Shown here: piece by piece, positions 1 through 12,000 of the stretch
How the letters are laid out: every line of letters starts with the position of its first letter
Numbering within the stretch: the stretch's first letter is position 1
Source: Dictyophora rubrovolvata
Taxonomy: Eukaryota; Basidiomycota; Agaricomycetes; Phallales; Phallaceae
Assembly: GCA_029959195.1 (NCBI GenBank)
Contig: CP114117.1
Span: 2,852,001 to 2,916,000 of the forward strand
DNA: 64,000 nt
Direction: 5' to 3'
Notes under the pieces: generated by a model
Database searches by the model: none
Told to the model about the DNA's origin: nothing
The model's input: only the letters and a program-made list of their open reading frames with translations
Translations under genes and position numbers: made by a program

Positions 1-745
1 GATTGTATCGACGGATAATTGGCTGGCTATCATTTCCTTTTCGAAACTCATGTGTATACATATATCGCCGAACCAGTCGCAATACGTAGGGAACAGTCCA
101 GCTGGCTTTCGTGCGTGTCCGAAATTTCTGCTTTTTTTAATGGTGCAAAGCTCACACTGGGCTGCCCCTGCGCAAATTTGATTAAATATATTTAGGAGCA
201 AACAAAAATCGTTGTATATGTATGTATGTCTACATCTTTGAACCCTTTCCAAACAGTGTCGATGAGGAACAAGTGCTAGAGGGGTAGTATATGTACCCAT
301 ATGGTGCTCCGTTGTCAGGATTGTCCGTCCCTTGAGGCATGGAGTGAGCATGTATCGATTCTTTTGTCCCGTTCATAATGTATGTCGTGGCATGGAAGGG
401 GAAGGGGAAGAGAAAGGAAGGATAGGATACGGACTGGTGCCGGGGAGGAGCGTGTGAGCCGCATTGTCGGAGCGAGAAAGGCCGGAGGTGAGGATTTCCC
501 GATATGGAAGGTAGGGCGCCAAAACCGAAATAATAATAATAATTTTAGATAATACTATAAGGAAATAATTTTACGAGATATAAAATAAAATAAATAAAAT
601 ATTGATTTCTTCGATGAGTCATATCCGATCCGGCAAGCAATCTCACTGCGAACAGGCGCCGGCGACATAACACGCATCCACCTATTTCCCTATTTTCCCT
701 TTTTCGCCGCCATCTCGGTATGCCATTTCCCGTTTGCGATGACAA
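1..745. other. Upstream intergenic region, no gene seen
   Basis: I see no open reading frame with family character here. The sequence has purine-rich stretches around 390-480 and an AT-rich run around 520-600. It is most simply the far promoter of the gene starting at 811. Confidence 0.5.
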
Positions 746-756
746 TATATATAAAA
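746..756 (+). promoter_or_regulatory. TATA box of the gene at 811
   Basis: TATATATAAAA lies 55-65 bases before the ATG at 811 and is followed by a pyrimidine-rich stretch (about 769-790) typical of fungal transcription starts. This argues against the in-frame ATG at 739, which would lie upstream of the TATA box. Confidence 0.6.
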
Positions 757-810
757 CCACGTAACTTGTCTCCTCTCCTCCTCCTCTCCCCACACCACAT
801 CACCTTTTCG

Positions 811-1805
811 ATGTTTGACGACTACCAGAGTCACCGCTATCCCGCCTCTCCATCTTCGGCATCGTCATCGACTTCATCCAGCTCCTCGTCCTCGTGCAGG
901 CTATCGCTGAAGAACTTCCACGTGGGGCGCCGCGCAGCAACAACAACAACTATTACTACTACCGCAGCAGAAATCGACATTGCGCATATTCTCGACCCAG
1001 CTTACTATTCCCCTAAACATCACACCATGTCGAGCAATCAAATCTACGTAGATACAACGGGAGAGACGCACGACCCCGATTTTCGCCTCTTCGCATCCTC
1101 CGCGACACATTCGCCCAAACGAAGAGAATTCTTGTCGATCCTCTCGAATACTAACAACGAGGATGGTGACGACGAGGACAATTCTTACTATCATCATTAC
1201 AACAACTCGTTCTGGGGAGACGAAGACAAGGAGAACCGAAGATACCGCCAACGTTCCTCCTTTGATTCGTACAGATCCCCATCCCGCGCTTCAGATCCTA
1301 TTTACACTTACTCGAATTACCAACATTTCGATCAATCATACGCGTATCGGCCTACCAACGAATGGCAGGAGGAACCCGACGTGTTTTCGCTGTCAGAAGA
1401 AGAAAAAGAAAGGCAGCCGCGTTCGCAGACTCGCTCGCATCGCGAGTCGAATAAACTACGCAGAAGGAGAGCAGAGTCAGAGTCGGAAGGAGTAGAAGAA
1501 AACTTTAACGTTGAAGAGTTGTGGCAGGATGATGAGAGAGTAAATTGTGACATGCACGAAGATTTTGATGATGAGTCGGAAAAGAAAGGGCGTCAGGCTC
1601 GATCGTAAGTTTATACATTTGTGAACGATGCGTTTTGTCTTTGATTCTAATTCTGATTTCTCTTAGATTGAGTCCATTATCTGCGTCGACAACGCATTCT
1701 TTCCGTCGTCAATGGTTGGCTTTGCGATTACGCACTCAGTTTGCCGCATTTCGCGCTCGCAGAAAGATGACCACACTCGTCAAATGTGCTACCGCAGCTG
1801 CATAA
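811..1805 (+). CDS. Hypothetical disordered protein, 310 aa
   Basis: The family is not recognised. Two exons (811-1604 and 1667-1805) join at a GTAAGT...CTTAG intron, keep frame (933 bases) and give 310 residues. An in-frame ATG at 739 was rejected because a TATA box lies between it and the ATG at 811. The protein is low in complexity: a serine run near residues 15-35, threonine runs near 50, acidic clusters around 120-140, a KEN-like DEDKENRR stretch, and many Ser/Arg pairs. The second exon adds a basic, Arg-rich helix-prone tail (FRRQWLALRLRTQFAAFRAR) ending in Ala-Ala-Ala. That tail is the only part that looks folded and could bind nucleic acid or a membrane, which is inference. No catalytic motif or membrane segment is visible. 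Confidence 0.65.
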
Positions 1806-4800
1806 TTTGCTACAAACAAAAACATTCTTTTTTCCCAATTTTCATCTGCACTTGCTTTTTATGCCCACGCGAATTATACACATGCATGCATGCACGCACG
1901 CACGCGCGCACCACTTTGACGCCTATAACGCTTATTCGCTTATCATCCACGACCATTACAATGTACGACCCAACGCCACGACTTCTCATCGATTACTCAA
2001 GTGTATCTTTAGCCTTCATCAACATTGTTGTACGACTTCTCTCACGGCTTATTCATTTCCGCCGTTGTTTCTTCTATGCCGCTCCATCTACATTATTATT
2101 ATCAACATCCAACTCCAAGCGGCGATGCATCAAAAAAACCTGATTGGTTTTTTTGCTGCTTTCTTTGTGTTTTTGTGTTTTATGGCTCCCATCTTCGCGC
2201 ACGACTATCTTATTTGACGCAAACCATCTTGTTTTTTTTTCCCCGTTTGTACTTCTATGCGACGCATGCCATCGTTTTATGATCACTGTACACGGACAAT
2301 CTCTTTTCCCTTTTTCTTGTCTCTCTCTGCATTGTCGTCTTTTGCTGGACACTCCCACTCCCACTTCTGACGATCCTCGCAGTCGTTTGCGCATATGCAA
2401 TCATCCCACTATCGCATCCGATTCGACTCGGACTCGTATGCCTCACCTTTTGGTTCAACCCACCAATCCAATTCTCTCTCGATGCCTTCGCACTCGTATA
2501 TATTATCGTTGATCGTTTCTCGAAAACAACGGTCTAGCATGGTCCTAGCCATTCTGAGTTTTTGGAACTTTGTTTCGGATTTCTCTTGGGATTCTTTGGA
2601 TGGATTTGGATCTGGATTTTTTTGTTTTTGTTTTCTCATATGGCTTTCGCCTTTTTTTTGTCGATACAGACTGTATCGAAAACTCGTTCCTTCGTGTTTT
2701 CCTTCTTTTTTTACACATGGTTGTTCATACTAGCTTGCTAGTGCATCAATGTGATATTGATTTTTCACATCATTATGAATTTGCGTGACTGCGCATTGCG
2801 CGTGCTTTGTGAGAGTTGAAGCTAAGCCGCGCGGGATTTCATCGGACAAGCTTTATCATTATGTTGTTTTAGTCATACACAACATGTTCTTTAATTGAGT
2901 TTGTAATTATTCGATCTAGTTATTATCAATGAACACAATCGTACGTTTTGAACAAAACCAAGTTATTGAGTACAATCTATCTTCGCACTAGCCGCTTTCT
3001 CTCAACAAAAAGGGTTCATAAAGTCCTTGAGTCAGATATGCCAACGTCTCACAACAACAAGACAATAACGCCACCACATATGAAAATGAATGCACATCTG
3101 CTCTGTATGTGTCGCAGACTCGCAGCTCTTGTGTCCTCGGCCCCGTGCCTCGAGCTGCGAGGAGGAACACCACGGTACTCCGCGGGGTTAGCATGTTAGA
3201 GAATTCCGGAGTCCGGCCGTGTTCGGAATCCCGCTTGTCGGGTCTTGCCGTTCGGCATGGCAGAACAAAACGCGTTATGTCACGTGTGCGCGCGAAAGCC
3301 AGAAAGCCCGAATTGCCGAATTATTACTGTCACGTGTAGTGTTGTTTTTTTGTAGATTGGTTAGCGTTACGTAACGCGTCCGACGTTGCTGTTGGCGTGA
3401 GGCTGAACTTGCGGTTTTTTACCCTGAAATATGACCGTGGTTGGCCATTTCGGTGCTGTATAAATACGTAGCCCCAAAAATTCCAACCAGGAGTCTAGGC
3501 TCTCCAATAATTGTCGTTTTCCTTCCAACTACATTGTAGTTCGCACGCGTCATACAGTAACTCCCAAAATCCACAAACCAAAATCAGTCCTATAACGGAC
3601 CAGTGACATCATGCATCATAGCTTCCAGTCGCTATACATCATACTGTGAACTCACATATCAAACAATGGTTTAACGTTCAACCATAAAGCAAAAGTACGC
3701 GTTCCGCATTGCACCGTCCGATTTCTCTTATTTTTTTGCTTTAGGTTCTAGCTCCGGATCAGATATGCCCCCGTGAAATTGAAGGCCACGATCGATACGT
3801 AACTGCATATCATGCGATAGCGCCTTCGACTTGCGTATGTATCTTCGTAGAGCGGGATTGTAATTTATGACGTGACGGACAATACAAGTGTCCGTTCATC
3901 CGTTCCAATAACCAGGTGACTGTGCGAATTCGGATTTGTCGGCCCTCGGGTTAGGACTTTCCGATCTTGACTGTCTTTAGTACATGAGTCTATCGATAAG
4001 GATGATTCATTAATTTTGAGCTGGGCGTTGACCTCATGATCATTGCCGCAGCAGACCGTAATAAGATTCATCTTTGTCCATCAACACACATCGAATCACT
4101 TCCTTCTTCTCCCGATTATTAAGTAGGCATGGTGAAGAATTCAAAGTTACATAAATTGTCAGTAACATTCCAGCTTCCCACTGTTATGATTCTCACGAGG
4201 CGAGATCATCGAAACTAATTCTAACTTAGTACTCAACCATATTTAAAATATATATAGTACGCTTGAAGATTCTTTACTTCCTTCGTCTTCTCAACCCCAA
4301 AAGGGTTCAAAATGTCTGATCTAAAGGTACCCTGAACTTTAAAATTGACAATACAAGTTTCTTCCTTTACATAAATTCAGCTTAGCTTCGAAACTGAATT
4401 AAAAATGCTGCATGTTACTTCATGCATCTGCCAACGGCCGCTATATGAATTAAATAATTTGTTGCTTATACCAATTTATTCCGGGTGACTAAGAGAGGAA
4501 CAACAGGGAACAACTCGGAGAAGGAAGTAACTAACGAAAGAATTGTCACAAAAATGTCTTTGTGCAGATCTGGGGGTCGATAAAGATCTGACAGAGACTG
4601 ACGGAGCCTGAGGCCTGAAGGCCTGAAGGTCTGGCTAGAAATTGACGGGAGGCTGACCGGGTCATACAATAACCTTGAAAAACGTTTTAAATGCACATTT
4701 AAATGATTGAACTCATTTAAATCCAAACGACTGCCGCGTCAGCTAATTTAACACTATAACCCATTCAAGTACCAGGTTAGGATATACAGTAACACAATAT

Positions 4801-5084
4801 GATGGTACGCTGAAAAAAGGACTCAAAAGTGAAACTTTGATATTTAAAGAATAGCTAACTGACCCACAGAATACATGGAATATTTTTTTCTACGTTTTTT
4901 AAAGAGATGAGGCGATAAAGGTAAAACAAAACACCAAGAAAGAGACACAAGTCATAGAAAGGAAGAAAAAAAACAGATGTTAGATGGAGCGAAGCCTTAG
5001 TAGTAGTGGGGTTGTTCTCGCCCAAGTTCTCTACAAATGCCAAATCTTGTCAACCCCGAACCAGCCGATCACTAATACTCAGAC
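1806..5084. other. Gene-poor region with strand-skewed and simple-sequence tracts
   Basis: Nothing here reads as a convincing gene. From about 1.9 to 2.7 kb the plus strand is strongly T/C-rich, which makes several overlapping stop-free but meaningless frames. An alternating purine-pyrimidine run lies at 1877-1911. CACGTG occurs at 3281 and 3331. TATAAATA near 3460 with a GTTACGTAAC palindrome upstream looks promoter- or LTR-like. Short GGCCTGAA repeats occur around 4610-4630. Confidence 0.45.
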
Positions 5085-6028
5085 TTAGAGACCCATTTTC
5101 ACAAGGGCCTGCTTGCATCTCTCCGTGGTGTCTTCTCTCTTCCTCGTGATCCCTACTCCGTACGCTTGGGGAACATTCGTTACCTGCACGGATCCCGGTC
5201 CCGCTGGAAGAGGCGAGGTTGCCGTATAATATTCTTCAGCAAGAATCTGGACGAGAGTGTTTTTCGTGGTAAGCGGACTGTACCCTCCCCACGGGCCTAC
5301 ATTCCATTCTTGTCCCCACGCGTCTAGAACGAATATGATGATATCTCTAAATTAGTAGCGCTTTTGATAGAAGATGAGCTCAGAGTGGGGTGGGACAGTG
5401 ACGGTAAGAGTTATCGTCTTGCTCGATGTCGTTTCAGTGGACTTGAACGTCCTTGTGCTGTAATCTAGTCCAATAGACATCCCTTCGTAGGACGCTCCAA
5501 GACTAAACCCTGCATTAACTTCGGAGCCTTGTGTAATTGTGAGCCCCGTTGTGTAAGCAATCGCATACTGCTGTGCTGCCGAGGTATCATTTCTCCAAGA
5601 GAGCACCTGCATCCATCGAATTTCATCAAGGGTTCTATTAACGACGCCGTACAAGGCTTGATCACCACGGTAATAGAATATGGTCTGGCGACCCGACCAT
5701 ACTCTCGCTGGGGAGGAAGAGGGACTTGGTTTATAAACAAGGTAGTTGTAAAGAGCTCGGGGTTCGCCGAGAGCTGCCTTCGTTATTTGACCATTCTTCT
5801 GAACAACGCCTGCACCGTCTTGTGAATCTTCTCCAGAGGCAGACTGGGCTGGCTGTTGGGGAGCTGAATCGACTGGCTGACCGGAATCGCTGACAGGCTT
5901 GCCCTGCCCATTGGCAGGAGCACCCAAATCAAATAACTGACCAGGATCGCTAACAAGCTTGGCATAAAAAAAATCAAGTTAGATGACGATCGTAGAGAGA
6001 TGATGTGAAAACCTACAGTGGTAGACAT
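5085..6028 (-). pseudogene. Aerolysin/ETX-MTX2-like family, copy 1 (broken)
   Basis: This is the first of three paralogues in the window. It shares with the intact copy at 18132-19048 a four-codon first exon, a short intron, a Pro/Gln/Ser-rich N-terminal segment, a middle domain and Thr/Ser-rich strands typical of pore-forming beta-hairpin proteins. It appears broken, by about one change. Its promoter is preserved, with a TATA box at 6076-6083. Divergence from the other copies suggests an old rather than a recent duplication. The family assignment is by pattern only. Confidence 0.6.
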
Positions 6029-6075
6029 ATTGGACTATTGGAGGAGACTGGTCTGCCATTGCAAAAATGTCTGGC

Positions 6076-6083
6076 TTTTTATA
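6076..6083 (-). promoter_or_regulatory. TATA box of family copy 1
   Basis: TATAAAAA on the minus strand lies about 50 bases before the first exon of copy 1. The surrounding promoter (AGACTGTATAAAAA context) is conserved in copies 2 and 3. Confidence 0.6.
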
Positions 6084-9000
6084 CAGTCTCCGTATACTAA
6101 AATACTTCAAAAATAGACGTTGAGACAGTCATATGACACGACAAGAGTGGAATTTACACGGTTTAAGATGGAGAAAAATGGTTCCTGGGATGAAGCAATC
6201 ATCGGAATTGATGAGAGCAAGGTTGAGAAGGCATGAGGGACCGAAACCTGCCAGGCCCGTACTAGAGGGTGAGCTATTCACTCGTGCACGAACTAGTTCG
6301 CCGAAATGTCACCTAATTTACTGCATGACAGTTGCCCTATGTGTGCTCGCTGCTAATACTGACGAATTCGACTACCGGCAGGCTGTGCATTAAATTGAAT
6401 GCTCTGGGTAAATTGATTTGCAGCTGTAAATGATATCGCCATTCAAACGATCAACGTAGCATGCTGAACGAGTCTACACGTTCCACGATGCTTTCTGTAG
6501 TCCCACGGATGTCCGCCCAGCCTGTCTATGCGCATGTCAAGTTTATGACGACAAGTTGTCCTTGTGATACTATCTAGTTGAACATTAAGCTCGGCTTGTA
6601 CCTGATTTTGAGCAGATCATTGCTTTGGCAGAGTCTGAAGATTGTCTCTTTGATTATTATTTTCGACTTCGCAGACAAACGTCGCCCTTCGTTCCGAGCG
6701 CTTGAGTGGGACGGGAAGAAGAAACTAGTAGGATAAAAGAAGCAAGCCGTGCACCTTTCATTTTAAGGATCTGAATTAGGAAACGACGGATTATTTTATT
6801 GGCAGTGTTGAGGGACTAGTCAGATTATTTGAATAGTCTGTATGCCTTTCAATATCGGTAATGTCTCAACTCCGTGATTCTTAATTATAACTGAACGCAC
6901 TTGCCTCAAATTATGTGGTCGCGTTCACAGGTTGTTTTCAAATTCCCTGATCACAACTTCTTCAATACCGGCAAGCTATAAACGAAGTCACGGATTCACA
7001 TGAAACGGCACAAATCTGTCGACCAAGTCCATTATTAATTTAGAAATCAGAACATCAACATGATTATTGCGGGTCTTACAGGAATGCTTGCACAGCCACG
7101 AGGATACGAGCGGAAAGTTGAAGCTCGGAGACTCAAACAAGTTCATTTTTTTCCCCAAGTGCAGCGGTCGTTGGTTGAACTTTAATGTCACATTTGTCAC
7201 ACGTACCGCGTCGTGTCATTGTTCAGAAAGACGAAATAGCAAAGTGCCGTACACGGCACTAGCGTTCAGCAGAGCAGGTAAGCGCTGTCGCTGTGACACC
7301 TAGCGTTAGTCTAACTCTCATTCTCTGCCTACCACGACAGAGACCCAGACACTCCTTGAGCCCTATCCTTCCAACATCCACTTTCTTTTCTTTCCCACCC
7401 ACCCATCCCCTATACGTACACAGATCCATACACAGACAACGGACTTTTTCATTTCTCATGTATATACACAGCCTGAAATAAACACACAGTGATACCCGGT
7501 TTCTAAGCATTCAGGAGGACCCAGTCGCGGAGAGGAGGGCCCGCCCGCCCGAGCGGTCACCTCCCTCCACGCACCGAACCCGTAGGTCCAGCCCCACTCA
7601 CAGGGTCCTCCTGGAATCCCACCAGCGACGGAGCGACTGACGAAGCTGGAGTTCACTCGCACTGCCGGTACTGCGCGCTTTAACCGACTATCCCAATTTT
7701 CGAGAAAGGAAAACCTGGTCTTTCGAAGAAAGTGGTTGCATTTCCACGTCCAGGGAAACCATGGGAAAACTTCAAGCTGGGTATGTATGAAATTCGTATG
7801 TAGTGCCCAAACTTAAATCAGTGGGTTTAACCGTGATTTTGACCCGGCTTTACAGATGATTCATCTCAGCTTCTGTTTAATCTGGGAATGTTGATACTTC
7901 ATTTATTTAGAAGGCCATGACGATTACGGGAAAAAAACAGCCTTTGTCAAGACAACGTCAACAATCCTTAACAAACTAGTTCTTAGGAGCGTGGGACTCG
8001 TAAGTTCGGGTACTTATTCAGGGTGCATCCGGAGGGGCATTGTTCTGATTTGAACCGTTTTGCGACGTCGAGCCCGTTTCTCAACTTCGCCAATTCTAGG
8101 ATCGTTTAGTCTATTCCCGCTTTTTTGCTTTGCTGTCATCACTTCCAAGTTCTCCATAACCCTCGAATTTGGATGATTGACAATGCCTCGTAAGTACGGG
8201 AGGATGAAATGAAATCACCAGATACCCTCACAATACTATTATCGTCTTTATTCAGCTTAAATAAAGACATTGACCCAGTTCTCCCTTTAAACGGTGACTA
8301 GCTTGTCATCCTAAATATTTGCAATTCAAATTCAACTGGGCCAATAAGCCTATTGTCCAATCTCTTTTTTGACTCCTACGATAATTTCGAAAAAAAAACG
8401 ATGATCTTTTTTGGTCAGACCGGTGCCCTTCACTAGGCTTAACAAGCTCAGGTTCGGCACGTTTCCCATAATGACACTTTCCTGCCGTAGTCGCTGATCA
8501 TAAACCGCTCGCTCTCAATTGTCTGGCAAATTGCACGTGGAAGCTACATCAATGAAACAATCGATCCCGATCGTACAACCTTTTATTCCAGTCGTTTGCG
8601 AAACGGTTATGAAAACGCGTGTCTATCTTATAATCGTACGATTTGTTCAAGTCAATCTGATGCTAGTACATAGTACATGGCCCAGGGTTGTTGACACTGA
8701 GCTAATTTTAGCTTAAAAGTAAGATTCGTGAACTTAAAAACGTGGCCAAATTCTACCTCATGCGAAACAGAAGCACGAATCCGAATCTTGTCAATCGCAA
8801 ACTTTCAATTATTGTGCAGTTATGTTATAATTTATGGCTTCATTATATCTCTCTTATATCTCTGAGCACATTATCTCCTTGTGATATACTGCCACGTGCG
8901 TGGATTCCACGAAAAGCCTGTGAGAGAAAAGGATGGGTGATAAAAGTCCCAACCTATTATATAGTTGAGGTAAAGTTGTATAATCAGGTAAAGATCATAT

Positions 9001-12000
9001 GTCAAGTATATCCTTTCGTCCATACCTGGCTTACAAAAAGGAACAGCGACATTTCCCCATCAGTTGGAAAATTATCAGGACTACACTGGCGGTGAGTAAG
9101 AAATTCTTTATATGCACGACCGGGAACAAAGGGATCTGACGCACAAGATCTACAATTTCGTTCCCATCGATCTGGCATGTCGATATGTTATACATGTTAT
9201 GGCACACAGAGTATGCGAGGCAGCGTGTCGTCCGCTGCATGGACCAAAAACGACATGCATGAATCAGGAATGAAGATTGTCGTGTGAGATCACGCCTACA
9301 ATTTTGCTCATAACGCAAAACCCCTTATATTATTTCTCTCTTCATTCATAGAACTGCGCATGGAAAACTATGTCTAGTCCCTTCACTTCAATCTCTTATT
9401 CCTAGCACCGCCCTGGCATTTCGGAGCAAGTTCACCTTAGATCCGCTTTATTTGAAATCCCTTTGTACAAGAGCCTGCAGGTTCGGCTGGGTTAGGTTGT
9501 TGACATCGCCTCGTGTGTTATCTTATCTAGATCTACATGCGGCGTAGACTTAAATAACATTCCTCACGGTGAAAAACCTCCGGACAGTGAACAATGGATT
9601 GCCTGAAATTGGAGTTAACAGTCACGGGCATGGTCATTAACATACGTGCATTTGGTCCACAGGGACGACATTTATTCAGCCACCGGACCATCAGATATCT
9701 CTCAAATCTTGACCATAATTTATAACAATGAGCTCTTTGATCGGTAGAAATTATCAATAATTGATTCAACGTTGGATCTACGGACTCTGGCAAATGATAC
9801 GGTTAGATAATGATTCAGGAAAGTGAACGAAAAGCTCGATCTTAAAACAGGACATTTATCCAAATGTTCAGAATCAAATTATGTGAGTCCGCATTGTGTA
9901 AACCCCGGTCATACCAGTGTCGATAATTAAGATGGGGACCCCGGACGTGTAGGATCAATGTCCGAGTGGACTCGGAAGGATAGTCAAACGTTTACTCTTT
10001 CTCCTTTTCATCCAGGCCATAATCGCCCGACATTCTAAATACGCATGGCCATTATTGGCAGCACCGCCATCAAATTGTCAAAGCTTACTGAGTTGGGGGA
10101 TATTCACTGGCTTGGTCTTGGGCCATGTATGGCACATGCGATGCCAGTAAATATTTCCCTTGGCGTCTGATTATTAGATATAAGTTACTGATCATGGCAC
10201 AGGTAACTAGATCTCGAACCAGGTGGTTCAACTGTAGTTCGCGACGTACCCGAGTTCAAACTAATGCCAGGTGCTGTCCGGTGAAAGCTTGTTATCACAT
10301 TAATCCGATATCGATGAAGAGCGGAAGAAGCTCAAATATTGCCAACACGCCATGCTATGTAGGTCCCCAGTTCGCTGAGTTCAACAGGCCAATTTGGGAA
10401 TAGGAGCTCCCAGGCCCTCAAGTCAATTCGACAATGAAGAGTTATTTTGGGTTATCAGTGATTTATTTTAAGAATTCCAGTATATTCATAACTTGGGGTT
10501 GAATAAGGAAAGCCATGCGATACGTCCCTCAACACGTCAGTATGTCCGTGTACATACGCATTTGTCTCACCTCGGATATTGGGATGTCCCGTTCACTCAT
10601 TCAATTTGAATAAGAGTTAATGTCATAACTGCCCGCCACGAGTCTTGTGCGAGAAGTCTCCGCCGGGAATATCTATGTGAAAGTTTGTGGCTGGGTAACA
10701 ATATGTGTTCAATGGGCTCCGTAGCCCATGGGAAAACGAGTTGCGCCGTAAGTAATTTCTACTTTGCCAGTGGTACTTTCCAGATAACATTTTTTGAACT
10801 GTATATGTAAATTACGTTGCCAACACGGCGCCGGCAAGCCTCAATCTCAGCTGAGCTAAGACTTGAGTTATCGTCCGTTCCATGCTACACACGACTGTGC
10901 CGGACGCATACGCGTGCAGTGTGCAGAAAGGACGGAAATTCCCATTTTAAGACGAGCGGGCCTCGAGCTGCGCAAATCTATCGTGTATATCGACATTCTC
11001 CCCCCTTCACCCCGTATGGAACATGAACTCGTGGCGTTATCTTCCGGGAACGAAGCGAACACCTGTACATTGGATGACAAGAGAAAGCATCATGCTAGGT
11101 TGAATAATATTAATGAAAAGCGAAACTAACCCTTTTGGAACCTCGGAACGTGCCATGGCTCATAAGCCAGTGACTCGCATTCTTCCTTCCCCCCGGTAGA
11201 ATCGGAACCGTGAGCAATTGAAGGGCATCTGGCGAAACTTGTAGCCTTAAGGCATTATCAAGAGGCCTGGACCTTTTCCTTCCATTGGAACATTCAATAC
11301 GTCAAGAGCATTTGGAATTGGACTTTGTGACAACCGGAGACACATTCATCATCGTCCTAAACTTCACCACAGCTTATCTTGAATGGATGAACCATACACG
11401 CGTTGCAGGAAGAAGACGGGAAAACGAGGTGAGAACTGCAAGGCGTGTGCAGTCTTCTGATGTCAATGCTGGCTTGGAGTGTCCTTGTAATTGAGGAGCA
11501 AAGCAGCCACACTGGCAACGCACAGTGTTGAAAAAAATAAGACCTGGGATTAAAAAGCAAAGCTTGAGAAGATCGCTCAATAAACAGCGGAGGAAGAGCC
11601 GGAGGGAGCTGCCAAGCAGTTGCTGACGAAAGGCCCCTCTCCTATTACCCGATTTGGGTTACAACTGCAGGATGGATCACGTGATTCCGCTACATCCCTT
11701 GGCATTGAGTTAATTGTCCATTTGAACAATAAAATTCTTCGTCGTGTTCCATAACTATAACCCATTTATGCAATACGTATGGCGTCGGGTCTTTTTATAC
11801 TTTCCTTTTTGGAAAGACAGTTCAAATTGGACAATTATGGCTGATTCATTCGGATGATAAGTTCAAGTATTTAATTGCCTAGCCATAGGCCCATAGTCAT
11901 AGAAGGCGTATGTAGATACGCGGATTGTTCTCAGAATTATTTTCAGTTAATGATGGTAATGGAAAACGCCGGGCCTCGTGTGCATCTCTTTCATATTTCG

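Larger units (their letters stand above)
4940..7190 (-). repeat. Inverted segmental duplication, arm A (carries family copy 1)
   Basis: This stretch matches 14015-15945 in reverse complement, with many differences. Matching landmarks include the gene body, its TATA-containing promoter, and upstream blocks such as CACGAGGATACGAGCGGAAA (about 7100) and the segment around 6880-6975 that mirrors 14225-14310. Arm A is about 2.2 kb against about 1.9 kb for arm B, so indels have built up. I see no terminal repeats or target-site duplication, so a mobile element is not demonstrated. Confidence 0.75.

Noticed and set aside
739-810. Upstream in-frame ATG extending the first gene by 24 codons
   Set aside because: A TATATATAAAA box lies at 746-756, inside this extension, so transcription should start after it.
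2000-2790. Several overlapping plus-strand open frames
   Set aside because: They result from a strong T/C bias; the peptides overlap in different frames and show no family character.
7250-7680. C-rich and GC-rich patch suspected to be an LTR end or a gene start
   Set aside because: No repeat partner, primer-binding site or coherent protein could be found in the window.
10220-10280. B-box-like GAGTTCAAACTAA considered as part of a tRNA gene
   Set aside because: No matching A-box, anticodon arm or acceptor stem pairing around it.
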